Source of the DNA: an uncultured Flavobacteriaceae bacterium
GTDB lineage: Bacteria > Bacteroidota > Bacteroidia > Flavobacteriales > Flavobacteriaceae
Reading direction: 5' to 3'
Length of the DNA stretch: 64,000 nucleotides
Assembly: GCA_947494205.1 (NCBI GenBank)
Contig: CANLUH010000009.1
Coordinates: 62,001-126,000, forward strand
Position numbers and translations under genes: made by a program. The notes beneath the pieces were generated by a model, which searched no databases, was not told the origin of the DNA, and worked only from the letters and a program-made list of their open reading frames with translations. Positions 8,803 to 18,185 of this stretch are shown one piece after another. Within the stretch, counting starts at the first letter, position 1. Each line of letters starts with the position of its first letter.

Positions 8803-10275
8803 TTATTTTAATGATTTTAAAAATGTAGCCATTTTTTGTTGCTGTGCATTTTTCATGACATCAATTTCTTCTTCAGTTTTATTATTATTTTTAGTTTGAA
8901 TGTAAGAATCGAAAATATGACTTAAGTATATTGGCGAATAGTTACTAGAATAACTACTTCCGCTATGACATGAAAAACAGTTTGCTAAATTAGCAACATC
9001 AATTTCCGAAATATCACTTTGAAACGTTTGCGTAAAGGTCTCCATTGTAACATTAGAGTTATTTAATGATCCTCTTGCATGTGCTCCCACAACTGCACTT
9101 CCTGTTTTGTTTTCTTTAGCTAATTTTACAATAAGTGCTGCTTGTTGTTGCGGTGTCATTTCATCTGTATCTAACCAAATAGAACCATTGTAGAAATAGT
9201 TTACCCAAACATCTTTTAAGTTATTTGCTACACTTTTATTTATTTCCTTAATATGATTAAAGTTTTTAGGCTCCGACTGACTTGTCGTTAACGGTTTCCC
9301 ATCTGTTCCTACAGGTACTCCAAACTGAAATAAATCGAAGGCTTTATCTGCTAACTTTGGCCCTACTCCTTTTGTGTAAGTAATACCATCTATACCTGTT
9401 GTGCTACCTTTACTAAACAATAGTTTCTCTGTTGTAGTATTCGCTTCATTAGCTACCCAATCGTAATTAGGTGCTATATCATTATGCTCGAATGTTGCCC
9501 AAATAAATTCTGGATGGTTTTCTACTACACCTACTACATGCATTCCTAATAACGCAACGGTTGTATTTGTATACGTTGTTCCATCGCTATTAATTACAGC
9601 TCCTGTTGTTGTAAAATAGTTTGCCCTTTTATTAGATGGAATAGCATTAACGTCTACCCAAGAGACTTTTAATTCTAAAGAACCTACAGGAAAAGTTTCA
9701 AAGTTATCTGCTGGTATTTTGTTTGATGCTAATCCAGCTTTAAACTCATTGGCAGCTTTCATCATTATATCACTAGTATGTATAGAGTAATGTACTGTAT
9801 ATTCAGTATTACTTTCCGGATTATATGCTGGGTTTGTTTTTAATATCCCGTCTGCAAATCCTGCTTGTTCTATATCTGTTAATACTACATTAGCTCCCGT
9901 TTGTTGGCTTACTAACTCCATTGAAGAAGTTACTTGTATTATTTTAGATTGGTCAAGGAATAATGGTAAACCGTTTTCTGGTTTTGTTACCCATAAAAAC
10001 TTTTGCCATGACCATTGATGAAAAATACAATTTGTTGTTTCACTTACATCAAACGGACTTCCTTTACCTTCTGCTGGTGCTGGTGTTTGGCTGTGTGGAA
10101 ACCAATTCGCTTCAGAGAGACATGGTGCGTCTGCTTCTAATGTAGAGTTATAAGTTGTTTCTGTTTTTACGTCTTCTACCGCTTCTGCTTTTTTTTCTTT
10201 TTTACAAGATGTAAAACATAAAGATAGTAGAACTACTACTAGCATAGATTTAAATGCGACTGTTACTGTTTTCAT
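8803..10275 (-). CDS. lipoprotein with a c-type haem motif
   Basis: A 490-aa exported lipoprotein: a hydrophobic signal ends in a lipobox with C24 (LCFTSC followed by KKEKK). Near the C-terminus CFSCH (C433, C436, H437) is a single CxxCH haem c attachment motif, followed by a Met-containing tail that may supply the sixth ligand. The middle part contains conserved-looking stretches (CIFHQWSWQKFLWVTKP, GSLELKVSWVDVN, HPEFIWATFEHNDIAP) that I cannot tie to a named domain. It is probably periplasmic or surface-anchored and redox active; the substrate is unknown. It is monocistronic, convergent with leuB, with 387 nt without a clear gene upstream. Confidence 0.65.
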   Translation of the reverse strand: MKTVTVAFKSMLVVVLLSLCFTSCKKEKKAEAVEDVKTETTYNSTLEADAPCLSEANWFPHSQTPAPAEGKGSPFDVSETTNCIFHQWSWQKFLWVTKPENGLPLFLDQSKIIQVTSSMELVSQQTGANVVLTDIEQAGFADGILKTNPAYNPESNTEYTVHYSIHTSDIMMKAANEFKAGLASNKIPADNFETFPVGSLELKVSWVDVNAIPSNKRANYFTTTGAVINSDGTTYTNTTVALLGMHVVGVVENHPEFIWATFEHNDIAPNYDWVANEANTTTEKLLFSKGSTTGIDGITYTKGVGPKLADKAFDLFQFGVPVGTDGKPLTTSQSEPKNFNHIKEINKSVANNLKDVWVNYFYNGSIWLDTDEMTPQQQAALIVKLAKENKTGSAVVGAHARGSLNNSNVTMETFTQTFQSDISEIDVANLANCFSCHSGSSYSSNYSPIYLSHIFDSYIQTKNNNKTEEEIDVMKNAQQQKMATFLKSLK

Positions 10276-10662
10276 GGTTTTTAATGGTTAATTGGTTACT
10301 ATTCTACAACTCAATATTAAATTAAAAAGAAGATGTAAAATATATTCTGTAGCCACAAAGGTCCCTATAACCAATTAAAAATAATAGCGTAGAAATACCT
10401 GCTTTTTAATTATTAAACTAAATAGTCTTCAAAAAATAATTTGAATATTCGTAATCAATCATAAAATCTACCATCAACCTAAACTTGTTTCTGGTTCCCA
10501 CCATGAAGCATCTATGTTTTTAAGTGCCATGTGATGCTCAAACAGGTTAAACATAACGCCATAAGTAACATTATAACACAAAACGGACAATCAGAAAAAA
10601 TAAAAAACCTCGACGTTAAAACAACACTTCGAGGTTTTTACTAATAAAAATACGACAACTAA
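10276..10662. other. 387-nt region without a clear gene
   Basis: It contains the promoter region of the lipoprotein gene and the amt terminator (10603-10639). A minus-strand frame ending at 10474 reads MFNLFEHHMALKNIDASWWE then PETSLG and stop (10551-10474), with protein-like composition but only 26 codons from its ATG. It may be a gene remnant; nothing supports expression. Confidence 0.4.
10603..10639 (-). terminator. intrinsic terminator of the porin-glnK-amt operon
   Basis: Perfect 10-bp arms AAAAACCTCG (10603-10612) and CGAGGTTTTT (10630-10639) with a 17-nt loop. On the minus strand the stem runs into a T-rich stretch. It is 24 nt after the amt stop. Confidence 0.75.
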
Positions 10663-11895
10663 CTAATGCTCATTCAATCTAAAATCCGGATAAGCATCCA
10701 TACCATGTTCATGCGCATCTAAACCTTCTAACTCCTCACGTTCAGACACTCTAATACCTACTGTTTTCTTTAATATAAAAATAATTAAAAATGCAGACAC
10801 TATACTTATTCCTGCATAAGAGGCAACGCCTATAAGCTGACTAAGAAACTGTGATCCTCCTGCTAGGTTTCCAAAAACACCAACAGCAAGTGTCCCCCAT
10901 ATACCACATACTAAATGTACTGCAATTGCACCTACTGGATCATCTAATTTTAAGCGATCTATAAATGAGACTGCAAATACTATAATTGCACCTGCTATTG
11001 CTCCTATTATAATGGCATCTGTTGGGCTCATTTGATCGGCTCCTGCTGTTATACCAACCAAACCTCCAAGAATACCATTTAAAAACATGGTTAAATCCAT
11101 GTTTTTAAATTTAATTACAGAGACTAAAGCTGCCACTACACCTCCTGAAGCCGCTGCTAAACAGGTTGTAACTAATGTTAACGAAGTCCCTCCTGGTTCT
11201 GCAGATAACACAGAACCGCCATTAAAACCAAACCAGCCTAACCACAACACAAGAACTCCCGCGGTTGCCAACGGAATGTTATGCCCAGGAATAGCTTGTA
11301 TTTTCCCATCTTTAAACTTTCCTATTCTTGCTCCTAATAAACAGACAGCAACTAAAGCTGCCCATCCGCCAACAGAATGTACTAAAGTTGAGCCAGCAAA
11401 ATCATAAAAAGGCGTTTCTAAAGTTTGCAAAAAGCCACCTCCCCATTTCCAAGAGCCTGCAATTGGGTATACCAAACCAACATATAGTATTGTAAAAATC
11501 ATAAAAGGACCAATTTTCATTCGTTCTGCAACCGCTCCAGATACTATAGTAGCTGCTGTAGCTGCAAACATGCCTTGAAATAAAAAGTCTGTCCAATAGG
11601 TATAGCCTTTATTATACTCTAAATCTAAAACTCCTGCTTCGGTAAGTGGCGCTTCTAAACCAAAGCCTGCAAAACCTAAAACGCCATTAAATTCGCCAGG
11701 GTACATTAAATTAAAGCCCACTAGACAATATAAAAGCAGTCCAATTGTAATAATAAATATGTTTTTAAATAAAATATTTATGGTGTTTTTTTGGCGTGTT
11801 AAGCCTATTTCTAAAAATGCAAATCCTAGATGCATAAAGAAAACGAGTGCGGTACAGATCATCATCCATACATTGTTTGTTGTAAGTAATTCCAT
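10663..11895 (-). CDS. amt: ammonium transporter
   Basis: A 410-aa Amt/Rh channel with about 11 membrane segments. It carries the two pore histidines (in AGSTLVHSVGGWAAL and AVHLVCGIWG), the FAGFGLEAP periplasmic loop, and GHNIPLATAGVLVLWLGWFGFNGG. The short N-terminus MELLTTNNVWMMICTALVFFMHLGFAFLEIG has no separate signal peptide. It starts 5 nt after glnK, the classical glnK-amt pairing in which unmodified PII plugs the channel. The C-terminal cytoplasmic tail (EREELEGLDAHEHGMDAYPD) is typical of regulated Amt proteins. Expected to be induced by nitrogen limitation; paired palindromes lie upstream of the operon. Confidence 0.95.
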   Translation of the reverse strand: MELLTTNNVWMMICTALVFFMHLGFAFLEIGLTRQKNTINILFKNIFIITIGLLLYCLVGFNLMYPGEFNGVLGFAGFGLEAPLTEAGVLDLEYNKGYTYWTDFLFQGMFAATAATIVSGAVAERMKIGPFMIFTILYVGLVYPIAGSWKWGGGFLQTLETPFYDFAGSTLVHSVGGWAALVAVCLLGARIGKFKDGKIQAIPGHNIPLATAGVLVLWLGWFGFNGGSVLSAEPGGTSLTLVTTCLAAASGGVVAALVSVIKFKNMDLTMFLNGILGGLVGITAGADQMSPTDAIIIGAIAGAIIVFAVSFIDRLKLDDPVGAIAVHLVCGIWGTLAVGVFGNLAGGSQFLSQLIGVASYAGISIVSAFLIIFILKKTVGIRVSEREELEGLDAHEHGMDAYPDFRLNEH

Positions 11896-11900
11896 GTCTG

Positions 11901-12239
11901 TTATTTTAGTGTGTTTCCTCCTTTTTCTCCCGTTCGTATTCTGTAAACTTCTTCTATATTAGAAACAAATATTTTTCCATCACCAACAGTTCCCGTTGCA
12001 GCAGATTCTAATATGGCATTTATGGTTACAGTTTCAAAATCATCGTTAACTACAATAGACAAATAGCGTCTTTGAATATCGCTAGTGCTATAAGAGACCC
12101 CTCTGTATACATGCCCTTCTTTTTCATTACCTAATCCTGTAACATCCCAATACGTAAAGAAATTAACGCCCACTTGATGCAATGCTTTTTTTACTGCGGA
12201 AAATTTTGATTTCCGAATAATAGCTTCAACTTTTTTCAT
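11901..12239 (-). CDS. glnK: PII nitrogen regulatory protein
   Basis: A 112-aa PII trimer subunit. The start is the ATG at 12239 (MKKVEAIIRKSKF); a longer frame to 12284 runs through the porin stop region and is not homologous. The T-loop reads GNEKEGHVYRGVSYSTSD with Y50 at the uridylylation position and Y45 before it. The signature ATGTVGDGKIFV lies at about 80-91. Aligned by eye with E. coli GlnK, the 2-oxoglutarate/Mg-binding Gln39 is Glu and Lys58 is Arg, so ligand response may differ. It lies 16 nt after the porin gene and 5 nt before amt. Confidence 0.92.
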   Translation of the reverse strand: MKKVEAIIRKSKFSAVKKALHQVGVNFFTYWDVTGLGNEKEGHVYRGVSYSTSDIQRRYLSIVVNDDFETVTINAILESAATGTVGDGKIFVSNIEEVYRIRTGEKGGNTLK

Positions 12240-12255
12240 GATATTTAGTTTATAA

Positions 12256-13242
12256 TTAGAATTTATATATCGCCGCCAACACAAAAGCTCCTAAACTTTT
12301 CGATGGCATAACATCTGTATCTATAAAAATGGATTCAGAGGCACTATCCAGTCTTAATTCTGGTTTTATTATTAAATCTTCTACGGTGTAACTTCCGGTT
12401 AAAGTAAATGCTAAAACGCTGGGGTTATCATCTATTAACTCACTTCGTCTTTCAAAATATTCGCCTCTTAACCCTAAACTAAAGGTTTCGCTAAGAGCAT
12501 ACTGCGGATAGATATCCACGCCATAAAAGCCCTCTCCTTCATTATCTGCATAAGCCGCATTAATACCTATATAAAATGCTTCACTAGCATCGAAACCTCC
12601 TGTATAATCTATCTCGAAACCTAAACCTGCCTTATCATATAACAGATTTAAAAACTGATCTTTATACCCTAATTGCACTCCAATACCATAACTTCCATCT
12701 GGATTAAACTCTGTAACATCTGTTTGATTAAAAACGCCGAGCATAAGACTAAAATCTTCAGAAATGGTAATATCTGCCTTTAGTCCAGTGTGCGAAAATG
12801 GCCCGTTTGAAAATAAGTAAGACGTACTGTAATTAAAGTTTCCTGTTGGAGCAATAACTTCGTATCCTAAAAACGTATTAAATTTCCCAAAAGTTAACGT
12901 CGTGTTTTTACTTATTTTATAGAATGCAAATAGCTGATTTAATACTGTTGAACTAGCAGCTTCTCCTCTTGGTCCAAATACAAAGTCTGCAACAGCACCA
13001 ACTTTACCTTTTTCGTAAGTTGAAATGATATTCCCCATTCCCAAAGAAAAACCTGCTGTGTCTGCAAATGATGTTGCAGGTGCTATTTGATTAGTATCAT
13101 TTGGCGCTGTAATATTTGCTCTGTAATACACATCTACACTTCCATTAAATGAAAATTTCTTTTCATTAGTCTTTGAGGATTCTTGAGCCATAGAATGCGA
13201 GGTTGATAAAAGCACTAGAAACACTAGTTTAATTGTTTTCAT
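12256..13242 (-). CDS. outer-membrane beta-barrel porin of the nitrogen operon
   Basis: 328 aa with a Sec signal peptide cleaved near SMAQ/ESS (about residue 20). The rest alternates hydrophobic and polar residues in strands and ends in the C-terminal aromatic signature AAIYKF of outer-membrane barrels. It resembles the OmpL/BBP2-type porins found beside amt genes in Bacteroidota. It is first in an operon with glnK and amt, so it probably lets ammonium or another small nitrogen source through the outer membrane; the substrate is inferred from context only. A TAGATTTG -7 element lies 30 nt upstream, with a palindrome where the -33 box should be. Confidence 0.75.
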   Translation of the reverse strand: MKTIKLVFLVLLSTSHSMAQESSKTNEKKFSFNGSVDVYYRANITAPNDTNQIAPATSFADTAGFSLGMGNIISTYEKGKVGAVADFVFGPRGEAASSTVLNQLFAFYKISKNTTLTFGKFNTFLGYEVIAPTGNFNYSTSYLFSNGPFSHTGLKADITISEDFSLMLGVFNQTDVTEFNPDGSYGIGVQLGYKDQFLNLLYDKAGLGFEIDYTGGFDASEAFYIGINAAYADNEGEGFYGVDIYPQYALSETFSLGLRGEYFERRSELIDDNPSVLAFTLTGSYTVEDLIIKPELRLDSASESIFIDTDVMPSKSLGAFVLAAIYKF

Positions 13243-13271
13243 AACTATTCGATTTTGATTGATTGATTACT

Positions 13272-13279
13272 CAAATCTA
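13272..13279 (-). promoter_or_regulatory. -7 element of the porin-glnK-amt promoter
   Basis: TAGATTTG fits the Bacteroidota -7 consensus TAnnTTTG exactly and would give a leader of about 23 nt. No TTTG is found at -33; that region is taken by the palindrome at 13296-13315. This arrangement suggests an activator-dependent or operator-controlled promoter. Confidence 0.5.
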
Positions 13280-13295
13280 TATAAAAACAATTTAT

Positions 13296-13315
13296 ACCCC
13301 TAAAAAAATAGGGGT
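13296..13315. promoter_or_regulatory. palindromic operator 1 (ACCCCTA-N6-TAGGGGT)
   Basis: ACCCCTA (13296-13302) and TAGGGGT (13309-13315) form a perfect interrupted palindrome inside the longer repeat TTTATACCCCTA (from 13291). A second copy begins 52 bp further on, five helical turns away. It covers the -33 position of the porin promoter. Confidence 0.5.
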
Positions 13316-13347
13316 TGAAATATTATTTTTACAGAATAAATATTTAT

Positions 13348-13367
13348 ACCCCTATAAATTTCAGGGT
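13348..13367. promoter_or_regulatory. palindromic operator 2 (ACCCCTA-N6-TCAGGGT)
   Basis: The left half ACCCCTA and its TTTATACCCCTA context match operator 1 exactly; the right half TCAGGGT matches at five of seven positions with the same 6-nt spacer. The 52-bp offset from operator 1 puts both on one face of the helix. The rest of 13243-13682 holds a 14-bp palindrome (13474-13487) and CCGAATTTCGG (13584-13594), but no gene. Confidence 0.45.
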
Positions 13368-13473
13368 TAAACAAAAATAAACCCATTTAATTACATGATT
13401 CACAATTCGCATTTTAAACAATTATCAATAAAATATTCTTTTTATTAAATAATATTCATCGAATTAAATTATT

Positions 13474-13487
13474 CGAAAACGTTTTCG
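13474..13487. promoter_or_regulatory. 14-bp perfect palindrome CGAAAACGTTTTCG
   Basis: A perfect palindrome with the central CpG flanked by A/T tracts that LacI/GalR-family operators usually show. It lies 196 nt before gltB and about 230 nt before the porin gene. No regulator of that family is in the window. Confidence 0.35.
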
Positions 13488-13682
13488 TAATAAAATGGAA
13501 TTTTTAACACATTTTAAACATTACAACATTCATAAAAATTATAGTATAAAATTACTTAAAGCGCATTATAAAACCTTCAAAATCCGAATTTCGGAAAAGT
13601 GATTCCAACATTTTATTTATAAACTTTCTGCTTCTATATTAGAGGTGCTATCAAGCAAAAAAAACTCTAAAATTTCACAATT

Positions 13683-16600
13683 ATGTTAAAGCAACAAGGA
13701 CTCTATTTACCAGAATTTGAACACGATAATTGCGGTGCAGGTTTTATATGTAGTTTAACTGGTAAACGCTCTAATGACATTATACATAAAGCGTTAGAAA
13801 TTCTTGTAAAATTAGAACATCGCGGCGCTGTAAGTTCAGACGGTATTACTGGAGATGGCGCTGGTATTTTAATAGACATTCCGCATAAGTTTTTTAAAAT
13901 ATTTTGTGAATTCGAATTACCCGAAGCGAATAACTATGCCGTTGCCAATGTGTTTCTTCCTAAAAAAGAAAACCAACGAGAGTATTGTATTTCAATTTTA
14001 GAAGCTGAAATACAAAAACAAGATTTAAAACTTATAGGATGGAGAGACGTTCCTGTTAACAGAGAAATATTAGGCCCCATTGCCAAAGAAACGGAACCAT
14101 CTGTAAAACAAATTTTCATTGGTAAAACAGACGAAAATCAATCGGATAAGGCCTTCAATTTAAAATTATTTGCTGCTCGGAAAATTGCAGAGCATACGAT
14201 TTATAATTCTAAACTTTCTGAAGCTCAATTTTTCTACATTCCTAGCCTATCTACAAAAATCATCATCTTTAAAGGCTTACTAAAACCAGAACATATTAAC
14301 GAATATTATCTGGATTTATACAATTCTGCTTTAGATACGCGATTAGCACTAGTTCACCAACGTTTTTCTACCAATACGTTCCCTACTTGGGATTTAGCAC
14401 AACCGTTTAGATATATCTGTCATAATGGAGAAATTAATACTCTAAGAGGTAATGTCTCGCGTATGTTTTCTAGAGAAGAAATTATGAAAAGTGATGCCTT
14501 TGGAGAGGATATAAAACAAATTATACCAACCATATTAAAAGGAAAATCGGATTCCGCAACATTAGATATGGTTGTAGAACTACTATTAATGTCTGGTCGC
14601 TCTTTACCAGAAGCCATGATGATGTTAGTTCCTGAAGCTTGGGAGAAAAACCCAAATATGTCTGACACTAAAAGAGCTTTTTACGAGTACAATTCTTGCC
14701 TTATGGAACCTTGGGATGGTCCAGCTTCAATACCTTTTACAGATGGCAATTATATTGGCGCTGTTTTAGATAGAAATGGATTAAGACCGTCTCGTTATAC
14801 GGTTACTAAAAACGGTAATGTTATTATGTCTTCGGAAACTGGAGTCGTAGATATTAAACCTGAAAATGTAGAATTTCATGGTCGTTTAGAACCTGGAAAA
14901 ATGTTTCTGGTGAATATGAATGAAGGTCGCATTGTAAATGACGAAGAAATAAAAGAAACCATTGCTTCAAAATACCCCTACCGAAAATGGCTTGACGAGA
15001 ACCTTATACACTTACGAGATCTTTCAGCAAAAAAAGGCCCCATAAGCTACGACGAAATTGCTTTAAAAAAACGTAAAATTGTTTTTGGTTACACACAAGA
15101 AGATTTAAATACAATTATTAGACCCATGGCACAATTAGGTAAAGAACCTATTGGCTCTATGGGAAACGATACACCTATTGCTATACTCTCAGAAAAACCA
15201 CAACTCGTTTACAACTATTTTAAACAGTTATTTGCACAAGTTACCAATCCGCCATTAGATGGCATTAGAGAAGAACTAATTACAGACATTAGTCTTACTT
15301 TAGGTAGCGATGTTAATTTATTTGATAACAATGCTTCGCATTGTAAAAAACTAAAAATTCAGAATCCCGTAATTTCAAAGCACGATTTAGATAAAATACG
15401 GAATTACGATTCTAACCCAGATTTTATAGTAGAATCTATTTCTATACTATACGAAATTAACAGAGGTTTAAATGCTCTAGAAATTGCATTAGAAGATTTA
15501 GTAACACAAGCTTCTAAAGCCATAGATAAAGGCGCTAATATTATTATACTTTCCGACCGTTATGTCGACGAAAACCATGCGCCAATTCCTGCATTATTAG
15601 CTTGTTCTTATGTAAACCATGCGTTGCATAAATTAAAAAAACGTTCGAGAATTAGTTTAATTATAGAATCTGCCGAACCTCGAGAAGTACACCATTTTGC
15701 TTTATTATTTGGATTTGGAGCGAGCGCGGTAAACCCCTATATAGTAAATGAAATTGTACAGGAACAAATTAACACAAGCGATGTTAGCGATTTAGACTAT
15801 TTAGCAGCCATTAAAAACTACAACAAGGCGATTGGGAAAGGGATTTTAAAAGTGATGAATAAAATAGGCATCTCGACTTTAAATTCTTATCGTGGTTCGC
15901 AGTTATTTGAATGTATTGGAATTAATACTAAAACTGTTGAAAAATATTTCCCCAACACACCCACACGGATTCAAGGTATTGGGTTGCGAGAGATTGAAAA
16001 AGAAATTGTAAAACGACATAAAAAAGCATTTTTAACAAACGATGCTTTGGCAGATATAGCCATTGGTGGCGATTACAGATGGAGACGCGGACAAGAGAAA
16101 CATGCCTTTAATCCGTTAACTGTTGCTAAACTTCAAGAATCGGTACGCACTAATAAAGCGTCGACCTTTAAAGAATATTCAGATTTAATAAACAACCAAT
16201 CTAAACAATTAATGACCATTCGAGGATTGTTTGAGTTTGACCAATTCGATCCTATTCCAATAGAAGAAGTAGAGCCTTGGACAGCCATTGTAAAACGTTT
16301 TAAAACAGGCGCCATGTCTTATGGATCCATTAGTAAAGAAGCTCACGAAAACCTTGCTGTTGCCATGAATAGAATTGGAGGTAAATCTAACTCTGGAGAA
16401 GGTGGTGAAGATTTAGAACGCTTTTATAAAAGCTCACAAGGCGATTGGAGAAATTCGGCCATAAAACAAGTGGCTTCTGGACGTTTTGGAGTCACGTCTA
16501 ATTACTTAACTAATGCACAAGAAATTCAAATTAAAATAGCGCAAGGCGCTAAACCTGGAGAAGGCGGACAATTACCTGGAGCAAAAGTAAATCCTGAAAT

Positions 16601-18182
16601 TGCAAAAACTAGAAACTCAACACCCTATGTTGGTTTAATTTCACCGCCTCCGCATCACGATATTTATTCTATTGAAGATTTATCTCAACTTATTTACGAT
16701 GTAAAATCTGCCAATCGGGAAGCTAGAATTAACGTAAAGCTAGTATCGGAAGTTGGGGTGGGCACAGTTGCAGCTGGTGTAGCCAAAGCCAAAGCCGATG
16801 TGATTTTAATTTCTGGTTTCGACGGCGGCACAGGCGCTTCGCCTTTAACCTCTTTACGTCATGCGGGTTTACCATGGGAATTAGGCATTGCCGAAGCACA
16901 GCAAACACTCGTAATGAACGGTCTAAGAAATCGTATTGTTTTAGAATGCGACGGACAATTAAAAACAGGTAGAGATGTCGCCATAGCTTGTTTGCTTGGC
17001 GCCGAAGAATTTGGGTTCGCAACCGCTCCCTTAGTTGCTTCTGGCTGTATTATGATGCGGGTTTGCCATTTAAATACCTGTCCTGTTGGTATTGCAACAC
17101 AAAACCCAGAATTGCGTAAAAAATTTAAAGGGAAACCCGAACACGTTGTTAACTACATGTATTTTGTCGCTCAAGAATTAAGAGAAATCATGGCTAAATT
17201 AGGCTTTAAAACCATTGATGATATGGTTGGGCAAGTACAAAAATTAAATCATAATAAAGCGATAGAACATTATAAAGCTTCTGGTATAGACCTCACACCT
17301 ATTCTACATAAAATTCCAGTTTCAAAAGAAGTAAAACTGTATAATACAGAAGCTCAAAATCATAATTTAGAAACACACCTCGATTTTAAAATTATCAAGA
17401 AAGCGCATCAAGCTTTATTCAGAAAACAAAAAACGTATTTCGAATTACCAATCACCAACATTGATCGTACCGTTGGTGCCATTGTTAGTAATGAAATTTC
17501 AAAAATATACGGTATACAAGGTTTACCAGACGACACTATAAACATTGATTTTACAGGTTCTGCTGGTCAAAGTTTTGGGGCTTTTGCAGCAAAAGGACTA
17601 AGCCTAACTGTACATGGTAACACTAACGATTATTTAGGAAAAGGCTTATCTGGCGCAAAACTGATTATTAAAGTACCTGAAGCGTGCTCTATAATACCTG
17701 AGCATAATATTATTACAGGTAACGTAACATTATACGGCGCTACTTCTGGAGAAGTTTATATAAATGGAAAGGCAGGCGAACGTTTCTGCGTTAGAAACTC
17801 TGGTGCAAAAGCTGTTGTTGAAGGTATTGGCGATCATGGTTGCGAATATATGACTGGTGGTGTTGCTGTTATTTTAGGCGCCGTTGGCAGAAACTTTGGT
17901 GCTGGAATGAGCGGCGGCGTTGCTTATGTTTTAGATGAAGACGATACTTTTAAATCGTATTGTAATATTTCAGATTTAAATATAGATGCTGTGACTTTAG
18001 AAGAAGATAGTATTACATTAAAACAATTAATAGAAAATCATTACATCTCCACTTCTAGCCCATTAGCAAAACGCATTTTAGAAGACTGGAAAACCTATCT
18101 ACCAAAGTTTAAAAAAGTATTACCTGAAGAATACAGACAAGCCTTATTACGATTAGAACAAGAACAACTACAAATTGCTTAA
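13683..18182 (+). CDS. gltB: glutamate synthase large subunit (GOGAT alpha)
   Basis: Transfers the glutamine amide to 2-oxoglutarate to give two glutamates. The 1499 aa hold all four parts: class II amidotransferase (after removal of a short propeptide, C17 in DNCGAGF is the nucleophile), central domain, FMN-binding barrel (for example [15 protein letters not shown] and [20 protein letters not shown]), and the C-terminal beta-helix with GxxxG repeats near residue 1400. C1122, C1128 and C1133 ([15 protein letters not shown]) are the [3Fe-4S] ligands. gltD follows after 3 nt, so electrons come from the NAD(P)H-dependent beta subunit. It is transcribed away from porin-glnK-amt and completes an ammonium uptake and assimilation locus. 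No glutamine synthetase gene is in the window. Confidence 0.96.
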   Translation: MLKQQGLYLPEFEHDNCGAGFICSLTGKRSNDIIHKALEILVKLEHRGAVSSDGITGDGAGILIDIPHKFFKIFCEFELPEANNYAVANVFLPKKENQREYCISILEAEIQKQDLKLIGWRDVPVNREILGPIAKETEPSVKQIFIGKTDENQSDKAFNLKLFAARKIAEHTIYNSKLSEAQFFYIPSLSTKIIIFKGLLKPEHINEYYLDLYNSALDTRLALVHQRFSTNTFPTWDLAQPFRYICHNGEINTLRGNVSRMFSREEIMKSDAFGEDIKQIIPTILKGKSDSATLDMVVELLLMSGRSLPEAMMMLVPEAWEKNPNMSDTKRAFYEYNSCLMEPWDGPASIPFTDGNYIGAVLDRNGLRPSRYTVTKNGNVIMSSETGVVDIKPENVEFHGRLEPGKMFLVNMNEGRIVNDEEIKETIASKYPYRKWLDENLIHLRDLSAKKGPISYDEIALKKRKIVFGYTQEDLNTIIRPMAQLGKEPIGSMGNDTPIAILSEKPQLVYNYFKQLFAQVTNPPLDGIREELITDISLTLGSDVNLFDNNASHCKKLKIQNPVISKHDLDKIRNYDSNPDFIVESISILYEINRGLNALEIALEDLVTQASKAIDKGANIIILSDRYVDENHAPIPALLACSYVNHALHKLKKRSRISLIIESAEPREVHHFALLFGFGASAVNPYIVNEIVQEQINTSDVSDLDYLAAIKNYNKAIGKGILKVMNKIGISTLNSYRGSQLFECIGINTKTVEKYFPNTPTRIQGIGLREIEKEIVKRHKKAFLTNDALADIAIGGDYRWRRGQEKHAFNPLTVAKLQESVRTNKASTFKEYSDLINNQSKQLMTIRGLFEFDQFDPIPIEEVEPWTAIVKRFKTGAMSYGSISKEAHENLAVAMNRIGGKSNSGEGGEDLERFYKSSQGDWRNSAIKQVASGRFGVTSNYLTNAQEIQIKIAQGAKPGEGGQLPGAKVNPEIAKTRNSTPYVGLISPPPHHDIYSIEDLSQLIYDVKSANREARINVKLVSEVGVGTVAAGVAKAKADVILISGFDGGTGASPLTSLRHAGLPWELGIAEAQQTLVMNGLRNRIVLECDGQLKTGRDVAIACLLGAEEFGFATAPLVASGCIMMRVCHLNTCPVGIATQNPELRKKFKGKPEHVVNYMYFVAQELREIMAKLGFKTIDDMVGQVQKLNHNKAIEHYKASGIDLTPILHKIPVSKEVKLYNTEAQNHNLETHLDFKIIKKAHQALFRKQKTYFELPITNIDRTVGAIVSNEISKIYGIQGLPDDTINIDFTGSAGQSFGAFAAKGLSLTVHGNTNDYLGKGLSGAKLIIKVPEACSIIPEHNIITGNVTLYGATSGEVYINGKAGERFCVRNSGAKAVVEGIGDHGCEYMTGGVAVILGAVGRNFGAGMSGGVAYVLDEDDTFKSYCNISDLNIDAVTLEEDSITLKQLIENHYISTSSPLAKRILEDWKTYLPKFKKVLPEEYRQALLRLEQEQLQIA

Positions 18183-18185
18183 GCC

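Noticed and set aside
12240-12284. Longer N-terminus for GlnK (start at 12284)
   Set aside because: The extra residues (MCWRRYINSNYKLNI) come from the porin 3' end; PII proteins start at MKKVEAIIRKSKF.
13584-13594. CCGAATTTCGG hairpin as the gltB operator
   Set aside because: The 11-bp palindrome is too short and has no second copy; noted but not called as a feature.
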